Source: JAEUHM01 sp964538625 (GTDB taxonomy: Bacteria; Verrucomicrobiota; Verrucomicrobiia; Verrucomicrobiales; Verrucomicrobiaceae). From it: a stretch of 64,000 nucleotides of DNA. Position numbers and translations under genes: made by a program. Numbering within the stretch: position 1 is the stretch's first letter; each line of letters opens with the position of its first letter. This document shows positions 49,771 through 57,693 of this stretch, in pieces. The stretch lies in contig CAZIGH010000026.1 of assembly GCA_964538625.1 (NCBI GenBank), forward strand, positions 1-64,000, given 5' to 3'. A model generated the notes under the pieces. It searched no databases, was not told where the DNA came from, and was given only the letters and a program-made list of their open reading frames with translations.

Positions 49771-49785
49771 GCAGGAACCTTCGAT

Positions 49786-50277
49786 ATGACTGCGGCTGCA
49801 CGATTTCTCCTCTCCCTCGGCTGCATTGCCTTCGCTCTGACGGCATTGCCCTCCTGTTCCTCCACAGTTCGCGGACCCGGAGGGAAAGTGACGAAGGTGA
49901 AGACCTATCACCTCCAGCCTACGGAAAGACTGGACACCACGGACCGCGCTCTGACCTTTGAGCGCCAGTATTACCTGCACGGAGCTGTCACTCTGGCTGA
50001 GCAGATGGAGCGCGCTGGGCACTATTACACCATCTTCTGGAAGGTGACAGATCGCACCCAGCCTGTGACCCTGCGTTTTGAGTATCGTCAGCAAAAGACC
50101 GGTCTCGTCACCAAGGTGAAGGAGCAGCAAGTCACCGACATTCGTCGCAGCAACGTGAGCAAGTTCAACGTCACCGGTGCCGAATATCAGGCGGACGGTG
50201 CGGTTACCTCCTGGCGGGTGTCCGTCATGCGCGGAAAAGACGTCCTTGTCGCCTCTGAATCGTATCTCTGGAAATAA
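49786..50277 (+). CDS. Putative lipoprotein of unknown function
   Basis: A 163-aa exported protein with a signal peptide and lipobox ALPSCSS, then a mature domain of about 135 residues with alternating beta-strand pattern (VTKVKTYHLQPTERLDTTDRA, HYYTIFWKVTDRTQPVTLRFEYRQQ, WRVSVMRGKDVLVASESYLWK). The fold looks like an all-beta sandwich. No family is recognised. It lies upstream of a STAS-domain gene on the same strand, 24 bp away, so the two are probably co-transcribed. Confidence 0.7.
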   Translation: MTAAARFLLSLGCIAFALTALPSCSSTVRGPGGKVTKVKTYHLQPTERLDTTDRALTFERQYYLHGAVTLAEQMERAGHYYTIFWKVTDRTQPVTLRFEYRQQKTGLVTKVKEQQVTDIRRSNVSKFNVTGAEYQADGAVTSWRVSVMRGKDVLVASESYLWK

Positions 50278-50301
50278 CCAACTTTCTGGAGGGCGAAAAA
50301 C

Positions 50302-50844
50302 GTGACAAGTCCGGCTACCGTTCTGGTGGGAAAGATAGGTTCCCTTTTTTGGCTCCGCATCGAGGGCAAGGGCTGCTTCCAAAACAGCGTCAACGTCAAG
50401 AAGGCGGTCCGCACCATGATCAAGGCCGGTGTGCGGAACTACGTCATCGACCTGGAGCGCTGTCCGAACATGGACTCCACCTTCCTTGGCACGCTTACCG
50501 GTGCCGCTCTGGATCTCAAACAGTCCGGTGGGGGTCGGCTCACCGTGCTCAATGCCAATGCTCGCAACCTCCAGCTCCTCTCCAGCCTGGGCTTGGACCA
50601 CATTCTTGAGGTGGACAACAATGGCACTGCCTGGACGGAGGAACGTCGCCGCGCCGCTGAGGAACTGGCTCAGTGCGAAGCCGCAATGAATCTCTGCAAG
50701 ACCGAGCAGGCTGAGCACGTCCTGGCCGCTCACCGTGCGCTTACCGAGGCCAACTCCGAGAACGAGTTCCGGTTCCGCGACGTCATCGACTTCCTGGAAC
50801 GCGAAGTGCAGCAGCAGACAGCCCGCGTGAGCGCGGAGAACTAA
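50302..50844 (+). CDS. STAS-domain protein (anti-sigma factor antagonist-like)
   Basis: A 180-aa protein with a STAS fold at about 5-100: RIEGKGCFQNSVNVKKAVRTMIKAGVRNYVIDLERCPNMDSTFLGTL. The conserved Ser of the DST/FLG motif, phosphorylated by SpoIIAB-like kinases in known systems, is present (MDSTFLG). Residues about 110-175 form an alpha-helical tail unlike short SpoIIAA proteins. The start is a GTG at 50302, supported by a GGAGG Shine-Dalgarno sequence at 50288-50292. No partner kinase or phosphatase is nearby, so its role is undecided. Confidence 0.82.
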   Translation: MTSPATVLVGKIGSLFWLRIEGKGCFQNSVNVKKAVRTMIKAGVRNYVIDLERCPNMDSTFLGTLTGAALDLKQSGGGRLTVLNANARNLQLLSSLGLDHILEVDNNGTAWTEERRRAAEELAQCEAAMNLCKTEQAEHVLAAHRALTEANSENEFRFRDVIDFLEREVQQQTARVSAEN

Positions 50845-50903
50845 GCAAGGTGCTGCCCGGCTGGTGCTGACGTGGCACCCGGCTGCCGCTCTGAAGTTCG
50901 GCG

Positions 50904-52886
50904 CTACTGCCCGGCACGAGCAAGACTGGCCAGCACCTCTTCTGCCACCCGTGCTGCGGTGATGCCCGTCATGCACTCGTAATGGCCAAATGGGCATTCT
51001 CGTTTGAAGCAGGGACTGCATGGCACGTGGTGACGCACAATGCGGTGATGCGCTCCCAGCGGCCCGGTCAGGATGGGTTCCGTGGAGCCGAAGATGGACA
51101 CCGTGGGCACACCCAGTGCTGCGGCCAGGTGCATGGTGCCTGTGTCATTGGTCACCAGGAGCGCGCAGCGTCGCAGTGCGGTGATGAGTTCCATCATGGA
51201 AGTCTTTCCCACGCGGTTTTGATGTGGCGCTGCCACCATGGCCGAGAGAGCCTGCCCCATGGCTGCCTCTCCCGGTGCGCCGAAGAACTGCCACTCGATG
51301 TCGCCACGCTGCTCCGACACAAGTGAGATGGTTTCTGCGTAGCGCTCCAGCGGCCACCGCTTCGCCGGACCATATTCCGCACCGGCGCAGATGCCGACAT
51401 GGAGAGGAGAGGTGGTGATGTCTCTCACCGCATCACCGCCAAAGACCGCCTCCGCCTCCGTGTCCGCTCCACAATGCGCGGCCATGCGCAGGCCCTTCAG
51501 CGCTTGGTGCTCCGGGGGGCTACCAGGCTTCGGCTCCGGCGTGATCTGCCCCAGAAAATACGACCTCAGCGAGCCCTTGAAACCCACGAGTCGTTCGATG
51601 TCCGCCAGGGCAAACTCCAGCGTGGAACGTGTGGAGTTGGTGAAGAACAGCCCTGCATCATAGCGCCGCCCAGTGCCAGTGATCCTCCGCGCCGCAGTCA
51701 GTAGGCCGTCCTTTGGTTCCTTGCAGATCACCTCATCGATGAAGCCAAGTGAGCGCCAGAGTTCCGCCAGTTTGGCCGGGGTGAAGACGGTGAGCCTCAA
51801 GTCCGGCCTGCTGCCGCGCAGCGCACGCACGGCAGGGAAAGCCATGCACGCGTCCCCCAGCCAGTTGGGCGAGCGCAGAATGACTTCAAACGGCTGCAAC
51901 CGGGTGCGATCGTAACCTGTCGGCCACACGATGCCGCGTTTGTAGCGGGAGAGGAGAAAGTCCGGCCTCGGCGTCTTCCAGCGGTTGTGCACCCAGAACC
52001 AGTTCTCCGGCGCCTCGCGGATGATCTGTTCCACCCGCAGATTCAGTGCCGCCGTGATGCCTTCTGCACTTGCCTTCTCCTCACCTGAAACGACCGGCGG
52101 ATGAATGACCATCTTCCACCGAGCCAGCCCCGCATCCTGCACGGAGATGGGCAGCAGCGGCGTCCGGCAGCGGATGGCCATGAGCGCGGGGAGGGGTGTG
52201 GTGGAAGCCAGCCTGTCGAAGAACGGACACCATACGCCGCCGTCGCCCGCGTGTTGATCCACCAGCACACCTAGAGCGCCGCAGTTCTCCCGCAGGTGCT
52301 TGAGCGGCCCCATGAAGCCGTCCTTCCGGTCAAACAACGTGTAGCCCAACTGCTCGCGACGGCGGCGCACATGCTCGTTGAGAAAGGGATTTGACAGCGC
52401 CTGGTAGATGCTGGCCGGCTTCATGCCTGCGGGCACAAACAGGCTCGGCACCTGCGTCAGCAGTTCCCAGCAGCTGAGGTGACACACCGCGTAAAGCACA
52501 GGGCGGCCAGACTCCGCCACTTTCTCCGAGTGCTCCAGCCCGCTCACGGACACTCGTTTCACGATGTCCGCCTCTCGCATCATGGGAAGTTTCAGGCCGC
52601 AAAGGAAGTTCCCCCCCATCGACATGAAGTGTGCCCGCACGAGCCACCTCTGCGAGCTGGGGCTCAGCTCCCGCCCAAAGGCGATGCGCACATTCCGCGC
52701 TGCCAGTTTTCGATACGGCACCGCTACAAGCCAGATGACCAGACCTAGACCCCTACCGAGCAAGGCCACCAAAGGCAGCGGAACCATGCTCAGCACAGAC
52801 TCCACCGCGCGGAAGAGCGCATACACCAGCCACTGGCCGACGCGCCCCGCTTGTGCGGACCACCCCGGTCGAGTCTTTGCTGCCAT
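50904..52886 (-). CDS. Fused LpxL-like lipid A acyltransferase and GT9 glycosyltransferase
   Basis: A 660-aa protein made of two full domains. Residues about 15-310 match the lipid A lauroyl/myristoyl acyltransferase (LpxL/HtrB) family: YAVCHLSCWELL gives the H-x4-D/E active site (His136, Glu141), preceded by an N-terminal membrane helix region (LPLVALLGRGLGLVIWLVAVPY). Residues about 334-655 match ADP-heptosyltransferase-like family 9 (EVILRSPNWLGDACMAFPAVRAL, ... LLVTNDTGTMHLAAALGVPTVSIFGSTEP). Both are complete. They are normally separate genes of lipopolysaccharide synthesis. The fusion suggests acylation and heptose or similar addition are coupled on one lipid substrate. Confidence 0.85.
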   Translation of the reverse strand: MAAKTRPGWSAQAGRVGQWLVYALFRAVESVLSMVPLPLVALLGRGLGLVIWLVAVPYRKLAARNVRIAFGRELSPSSQRWLVRAHFMSMGGNFLCGLKLPMMREADIVKRVSVSGLEHSEKVAESGRPVLYAVCHLSCWELLTQVPSLFVPAGMKPASIYQALSNPFLNEHVRRRREQLGYTLFDRKDGFMGPLKHLRENCGALGVLVDQHAGDGGVWCPFFDRLASTTPLPALMAIRCRTPLLPISVQDAGLARWKMVIHPPVVSGEEKASAEGITAALNLRVEQIIREAPENWFWVHNRWKTPRPDFLLSRYKRGIVWPTGYDRTRLQPFEVILRSPNWLGDACMAFPAVRALRGSRPDLRLTVFTPAKLAELWRSLGFIDEVICKEPKDGLLTAARRITGTGRRYDAGLFFTNSTRSTLEFALADIERLVGFKGSLRSYFLGQITPEPKPGSPPEHQALKGLRMAAHCGADTEAEAVFGGDAVRDITTSPLHVGICAGAEYGPAKRWPLERYAETISLVSEQRGDIEWQFFGAPGEAAMGQALSAMVAAPHQNRVGKTSMMELITALRRCALLVTNDTGTMHLAAALGVPTVSIFGSTEPILTGPLGAHHRIVRHHVPCSPCFKRECPFGHYECMTGITAARVAEEVLASLARAGQ

Positions 52887-52907
52887 GAAGGAGAGGATCG
52901 GCTACGC

Positions 52908-53504
52908 CTAGGGCACCTTCAACTTTTGCCCGGGTCTGATGAGGTCACTGGAGAGACCGTTCGCCGCTTTGAGTTTGGCTACCGTAGTGTTGCGCTTTGC
53001 AGCGATTTTCCACAGAGAATCGCCTTGAGCCACGGTGTAAGTCGAACTCGTGGGCTTCTTCGGTGCAGGCTTCTTGGGCGCAGGTTTCTTCGCGGACGCT
53101 GTGGACTTGGGCTTGGAGGAACTCACCGGTCTGGAGGAACTGCTGGAAGACGAGTAGGACGACGATGATGCGTAAGAGGGTGCCGGTGCCGTGTAACCTC
53201 CGGACTGGCTGGGCGCCATCTCATAGCCCACGGGTGGCGGTGGCACGTTTTGTCCATACTGGGAGTTCATCGTGGCACTACCGCTCCCCGGCTGGATGTA
53301 GGTGCCCGGTGCAGCGTAGGCCCCGCCACCATCCGGATACGGATTGAAACCGCCGTCCTCGTAGTTGGAGGCGATCAGCGGATCACTGACATCCGACTTG
53401 GTGCTCTTGCAAGAGGTCAGCAAAGCAGCGCCCGTAAGGCTCAAAAAGGCCACTCCAAGACGGACGACGGCAGCAGCGGTGGTTGGGGGGGTCTCGCGTG
53501 TCAT
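52908..53504 (-). CDS. LysM-domain lipoprotein
   Basis: A 198-aa protein with a signal and lipobox LTGAALLTSC, then a low-complexity Ser/Pro/Lys/Ala-rich region and one C-terminal LysM domain (YTVAQGDSLWKIAAKRNTTVAKLKAANGLSSDLIRPGQKLKVP). LysM binds the glycan chains of peptidoglycan, so this protein probably tethers itself to the cell wall. It stands 21 bp upstream of the acyltransferase/GT9 fusion on the same strand. The start at 53504 is preferred because the frame above it lacks a signal sequence. Confidence 0.85.
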   Translation of the reverse strand: MTRETPPTTAAAVVRLGVAFLSLTGAALLTSCKSTKSDVSDPLIASNYEDGGFNPYPDGGGAYAAPGTYIQPGSGSATMNSQYGQNVPPPPVGYEMAPSQSGGYTAPAPSYASSSSYSSSSSSSRPVSSSKPKSTASAKKPAPKKPAPKKPTSSTYTVAQGDSLWKIAAKRNTTVAKLKAANGLSSDLIRPGQKLKVP

Positions 53505-53567
53505 CAGGCCTATTATTCTGGCGTCGCGAACGGGTTGCAAAGGCTTTGTTAAGTTTATGGAAAAACC

Positions 53568-55082
53568 TCACTCGTAATCCCACTTCTGGATCCATGGGTC
53601 GCCGAACTCTTTCTGGAAAGCCTTCAGTTTCGCCTTATACTCCTCCAGCGTGGACTGGAACTGGGGGTTGTCCGCCAGGTTTTTCGTCTCATCCGGGTCA
53701 TACTTCATGTCATAGAGTTCAAAGCGTGGCCGGTGAATGTATTCTCCCACGGTCTTCGCCCCGTAAGGTGCGTCCATGCCCAGCTTGTACTGAGCCTGCC
53801 AGCTCGCCGCCGCCCACAAGTCTGAGGCGAAAGGATAGGGCAGGGGATTGGCGATGTTCCAGATGAGCTTGAACTTCTCATCCCGGATGGAGCGCATGGG
53901 GTAATACATTTGGATCTCATGGAAGGTGTGAGAGCCATGCACCACCGTACGCGTGGGATCGTTCTCCTGCTCCAATATGCCCAACCAGGACCGCCCATGA
54001 TAGCGCTCCAGTCCGCGCCGTGGTCCCAGGTTCTCCTGGTTACTCACTCCTTTCTGCTTCCAATAGGCTGCGGCGTTCAGCATGTCTTTTGGCGCGTTCT
54101 TTTCGTGATCCAAACCGCCCGCGAAGTCCAGCAGCGAGGGGGTGATGTCGATGTGCGAGATGAGCGCCTCACTCTTCACCCCGCGCTTGGCCACATACGG
54201 ATTGCGCACGATGAAGGGCACTTTCAGCCCGGGCTCGTACACCGTTGTCTTGCCGCCTGGAAAAGCCATGCCGTGATCACTCGTGATGACGATGAGCGTT
54301 TTGTCATACACACCCGCTTCCTTGAGCACCTCTACCAGCCTGCCAATGCCCTGGTCCACCCGCGATACGCTTTGATAATACTGCACTAGCTCTGCGCGGC
54401 AGGTGGGCGTGTCTGGCAGGAACGGCGGCACATACACCTCTTCCGGCGTGTAAAACGTCTCCTTCACCCCGGGGTAGGATTGTTTGCCCGGTTTGTTGCC
54501 GAACAAGTTCGCCTTGTCCGGCAGCGGACTGGTTTCATCATCCCCGCCACCGCGATGCGGATCCGCCGTGCCGATGTAGAGGAAGAACGGCTTGTCTGAC
54601 ACCTCCTTGATGAACTCTGCACACTGGTTCACTTGTTGCACCGTATTTCGCCCGTCTCCGCTGAGGTATTTTCCAAAGTCAAACACCTCCGCAGGAGCCA
54701 CGTGATGCTTCCCCGCGTGAGCTGTGCGGTAGCCGGCACGCCGCATCACTTGCGGCAGCGCTAGCGAGATGGTGTTCGGCCAGCAGGCGAACTTGTGGAA
54801 CGAGTGCAGGTGCCCGTACTGACCGTTCGCGTGATTGTGCAGACCGGTCATGACCACACTGCGGGAGGCGCTGCAGCTCGCCGTGGTGGCATAGGCATTC
54901 GTGAAGAGCGTGCCATCCGCCGCCAGCGCATCCATGTTGGGGGTCTTCACCTGCGGGTAGCCATAGCAGCCCAGGTAAGCCCCCAGGTCATCCGCTATGT
55001 AGAAGACCACATTTCGCTCCGCCGCCAAAAGCGGAGAGGCTACCAAACCGAGCATCACAAACCAGCAGCGCATCCAAGTCAT
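53568..55082 (-). CDS. Secreted sulfatase (family S1)
   Basis: A 504-aa exported arylsulfatase-fold enzyme. The signal peptide is WFVMLGLVASPLLAA. The early metal site FYIADDLGAYLGCYG has D31-D32. The nucleophile region reads SCSASRSVVMTGL at about 69-81: the Cys70 expected to become formylglycine sits in C-S-A-S-R, with Ala replacing the usual Pro of C-x-P-x-R. Further family motifs are FLYIGTADPHRG, VITSDHGMAFPGGKTTVYEPG (Asp/His pair and Lys), and a C-terminal subdomain. Sulfated polysaccharides are likely substrates. Anaerobic maturase or FGE genes are not in the window. The start at 55082 or 55073 cannot be separated. Confidence 0.88.
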   Translation of the reverse strand: MTWMRCWFVMLGLVASPLLAAERNVVFYIADDLGAYLGCYGYPQVKTPNMDALAADGTLFTNAYATTASCSASRSVVMTGLHNHANGQYGHLHSFHKFACWPNTISLALPQVMRRAGYRTAHAGKHHVAPAEVFDFGKYLSGDGRNTVQQVNQCAEFIKEVSDKPFFLYIGTADPHRGGGDDETSPLPDKANLFGNKPGKQSYPGVKETFYTPEEVYVPPFLPDTPTCRAELVQYYQSVSRVDQGIGRLVEVLKEAGVYDKTLIVITSDHGMAFPGGKTTVYEPGLKVPFIVRNPYVAKRGVKSEALISHIDITPSLLDFAGGLDHEKNAPKDMLNAAAYWKQKGVSNQENLGPRRGLERYHGRSWLGILEQENDPTRTVVHGSHTFHEIQMYYPMRSIRDEKFKLIWNIANPLPYPFASDLWAAASWQAQYKLGMDAPYGAKTVGEYIHRPRFELYDMKYDPDETKNLADNPQFQSTLEEYKAKLKAFQKEFGDPWIQKWDYE

Positions 55083-55361
55083 GCCCGCGTAAACGCCACT
55101 CACCCCGCCGGACTGGCAGAAAAATCACTCCTTCTCCAGCAACCCGATAGCGTGTCGAGATGCCCAAACCATCGTCACACCAGCGGTGTCGAACTGCCCA
55201 GCAGTCAGGTTTGGAAGGCGGCACCCTGAGTGACCGCACGGGCACAGCGTTGCAAAAAGCAGATGCAATCCAAGGCTTGGAGTCTATCTATCGTGCCAGC
55301 CCTGCCAACGCTTGACGTCGCCGGATGCGACCCGGGTGCTCAGGAAACGGAGGTTCCCACC
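55083..55361. other. Intergenic region, nothing recognised
   Basis: No convincing gene, RNA or repeat lies between the sulfatase gene and the gene at 55362; the open frame from 55230 upstream of the strong ribosome-binding site is not protein-like. Confidence 0.4.
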
Positions 55362-55988
55362 ATGCACGATTTGATTGCCCTCACACAGTGGCCCACCATG
55401 CCAGCTCCGTTGAGCAGCCGCCAGCCGGGCGAGGCATGGGTCTGGGGTGATTATGTTCTCACTTTACAGGTGTATCCAAAGAGCATGGCAGATGCGCTGC
55501 ACCAGCTCACCAACACACCTCAGACAGTAAGGTCGCCCATCGATTATCCTTTTGCGGTGATGGCATACTACAGGAAGGATCGGAACCCACACGGTCCGTC
55601 GAGCAGGCCCATCATGGCTGCATGCTTGGAGAAGATGGACAACGCGGCTGTGGTCGCCATGTTGAAGGCACAGGGCATCAACCCCGCTGAGATGGGCATG
55701 GGCACTGATGCGCCATACATGCTGGGCGTCTTCACGGCCACCGTCAGATTCAATCGCGGAACGTATGACGGACCTGACGATGTGGATTCCGTGCGTGAGC
55801 GCCTGTTTGAAATCATCGCTGAGCACCTCCAGCCAGTGGGCGAGCCGGTGAAGATCGGACCCATCGCGGCCATCCACGGCCACCCCAACACGGGCTGGCC
55901 ACCCCCACCCACCGCGAAGAAGGGAGGTTGCTTCGGCGCCATCGTCCTTGCCCTGGCCATCGCCTTGGCGCAGGTCTTGGCTTCTTAG
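55362..55988 (+). CDS. Hypothetical protein with C-terminal membrane helix
   Basis: A 208-aa protein with the ATG at 55362 preceded by a good Shine-Dalgarno sequence (GGAGG at 55349-55353), the reason for rejecting the earlier frame start at 55230. The globular part (about 15-180) contains EAWVWGDYVLTLQVYPKSMADALHQL, DYPFAVMAYYRKDRNPHGPSSRPIM and AAVVAMLKAQGINPAEMGMG. The end is a Gly/Cys-flanked hydrophobic helix (GGCFGAIVLALAIALAQVLAS) that probably anchors it in the membrane. No family is recognised. Confidence 0.6.
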   Translation: MHDLIALTQWPTMPAPLSSRQPGEAWVWGDYVLTLQVYPKSMADALHQLTNTPQTVRSPIDYPFAVMAYYRKDRNPHGPSSRPIMAACLEKMDNAAVVAMLKAQGINPAEMGMGTDAPYMLGVFTATVRFNRGTYDGPDDVDSVRERLFEIIAEHLQPVGEPVKIGPIAAIHGHPNTGWPPPPTAKKGGCFGAIVLALAIALAQVLAS

Positions 55989-56147
55989 GCCTGAATGCTA
56001 AAACGAGGCTAGGCCATGAAGGCCCGGTGGCAGCGCGGAGTTGAGATCGTGGCAGGGTGTAGCATCCGACGTCCGGCTCAATGCTGCGCACTGTCGCGTG
56101 CGGCCACTTGTCGAGGTGTTCGCTCGCCGATGAGAAATCAATCAGGG

Positions 56148-56388
56148 ACTAGAGCTAGTTGCAAAACTCCAACGAAGGAATGCGGCTTCGAGGAGCGCTA
56201 CAGTGGCTTCCACTTTAGTCGAAACTCGAGCGGCCCAACGCTTCGACTGAAGTCGAAACCACTTTCTCTCGTCCACCACTACAGTTCTGCAGTAGCAGAA
56301 ACCTCAAAGATTTGGGGGTAACGGAACTCCGAACGTTTCTCCACCGTTCTTTTTCAGCTTCCACAGGGGTTTTGCAACTGGCTCACTA
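56148..56388. mobile_element. MITE-like element with TIRs and 4-bp target duplication
   Basis: Ends GAGCTAGTTGCAAAACTCC (56152-56170) and the reverse complement of GAGCCAGTTGCAAAACCCC (56366-56384) form 19-bp terminal inverted repeats with two mismatches, enclosing 233 bp. Each end is flanked by ACTA (56148-56151 and 56385-56388), consistent with a 4-bp target-site duplication. No transposase is encoded inside. It sits immediately after the stop of the gene at 56386, whose last codon lies in the right-hand ACTA. The ends resemble those of DDE-type insertion sequences, but I cannot name the family. Confidence 0.72.
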
Positions 56389-56943
56389 ATCTGGATTTTT
56401 GATGCCGAATTCGACATCCTGTCGCTTGCGCTTTTCGATCCAACGGTAGATGGCGGCGAACCTTGACATCATGACTCCGCCGCAGCCAGCCAGACCCAGT
56501 GTGATGAGCAGTCGGATTTGAGTGTAAGCATCCAGTGTCCTGCCACCGCCCGTGCCCTTCGGCGGGATCAGTTTCATTAAGTCCTCACTCAGCCGGACGA
56601 GCGCCCAACCCGTGAGCAGGACGCCAACAAGAAAAATCATCGTCTCGTTTGTGGAAACACGCCCGGCCTCATCCTTTTCGCTTTGGGGCTGGTCTCGAAG
56701 GGCGAACTCGCAAACGAGGGGAGCGAAGAACCAGGTGAGGCACACGAGGCCAAAGTAAAGGGCCAGGATGGGCGTCAAAAGCTGCCAGACTGACGGAAAG
56801 GCCTCGCCGAGTTCCGCCGCTTGATTCAGTTGCATCTGATAGGTGATGATGCTGCTGGATGTGGTCTCGATTCCGCGGAGCGCGAAGTAGATGGCGATGA
56901 GTCGGGCCGCACCGACGAGGAAGCGGAGAGGTACGTCAGGCAT
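56386..56943 (-). CDS. Four-helix membrane protein of unknown function
   Basis: A 185-aa protein with predicted membrane helices at about 8-28, 50-75, 102-122 and 142-165. The segments FLVGAARLIAIYFALRGIETTSSS and WQLLTPILALYFGLVCLTWFFAPLVCEF are conserved-looking but match no family I can name. It ends at a TAG that lies within the target duplication of the MITE-like element. It follows the gene at 56947 with only 3 bp between, probably as part of the same unit with the Aas-like gene at 57690. Confidence 0.65.
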   Translation of the reverse strand: MPDVPLRFLVGAARLIAIYFALRGIETTSSSIITYQMQLNQAAELGEAFPSVWQLLTPILALYFGLVCLTWFFAPLVCEFALRDQPQSEKDEAGRVSTNETMIFLVGVLLTGWALVRLSEDLMKLIPPKGTGGGRTLDAYTQIRLLITLGLAGCGGVMMSRFAAIYRWIEKRKRQDVEFGIKNPD

Positions 56944-56946
56944 GAT

Positions 56947-57693
56947 CTATGGCAGCGAGATTGCGGGGACGGGCGGGGAGGCAGGATCTTCGTCCGGGAA
57001 ACGCACGATGATGGCGGAGATGCGCTCTTTGCTCCACTGGTTTTCCTTTAACAACCAGGTGCGGACAAACTCAGCCACGGCTTTGCGTGAGCCTTCTCGC
57101 ACCTGATTGATACGGTGTGGCGTGTCAGCACGCTTTTCGAGGGTGGGGGTGAGACTTTTCTCAAGATCCGCCAGGTGTTCTTTGGCGTTGAAGCGCAGCC
57201 AGCCCGACTCGGACTTCCTCTCCATTCCGTCGGTGCGGATGGCGGGCGGCAGGCTGGGGCGAATGGCGGGCGCGAGCACGGTGCACACGCCATTCTCTAC
57301 ACTGAGCTTCCACTCGTCGGTGAGCCGCAGGTGGTAGCGATAGACGGTGGGCACCTTGATTTCCGACACGGTGGTGCCGAGGTAGAGCAAGTTCCCCAGG
57401 GCGGACTTCATGTCGTAGGAGGTGATGGTCTCTGTCATCTCCAGCGTAGCGAGTTCCAGGATGTTTCCCTGGGTGGGGGTGACTTTGATGAACTCCTCTC
57501 GGAAGGTTTGGGTGATATGCTGGTTGAGAAACTTCGAGGGCAATGAGCTGAACGCATCCAGCGCCTTCCACCCCAGGATGGCGGCTATGATCAATGCGGC
57601 GAGGAGGGTGAGCGCCAAGGTGGCCCAGCAGCCAGGCCCTCGACGGCGAGGCTCTGGAGCGGCAGTGGCAGGCGCTGGAGTTTCCTGACTCAT
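56947..57693 (-). CDS. Single-helix membrane protein (DUF4230-like, uncertain)
   Basis: A 248-aa protein: basic N-terminus, one membrane helix (CWATLALTLLAALIIAAILGW), then a domain of about 200 residues (QGNILELATLEMTETITSYDM, YLGTTVSEIKVPTVYRYHLRLTDEWKLSVENGVCTVLAPAIRP) that recalls DUF4230 proteins, though I would not press the match. The start at 57693 overlaps the Aas-like stop by ATGA. The frame to 57795 is unrelated. Probably periplasmic with an N-terminal anchor. Confidence 0.6.
   Translation of the reverse strand: MSQETPAPATAAPEPRRRGPGCWATLALTLLAALIIAAILGWKALDAFSSLPSKFLNQHITQTFREEFIKVTPTQGNILELATLEMTETITSYDMKSALGNLLYLGTTVSEIKVPTVYRYHLRLTDEWKLSVENGVCTVLAPAIRPSLPPAIRTDGMERKSESGWLRFNAKEHLADLEKSLTPTLEKRADTPHRINQVREGSRKAVAEFVRTWLLKENQWSKERISAIIVRFPDEDPASPPVPAISLP

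Noticed and set aside
49663..51021. 452-aa open frame on the minus strand
   Set aside because: Antisense to the lipoprotein and STAS genes, both of which have clear domain or signal features and a good ribosome-binding site for STAS.
56016..56321. 101-aa open frame inside the MITE-like region
   Set aside because: Runs across the left element end, has no transposase features and no ribosome-binding site.
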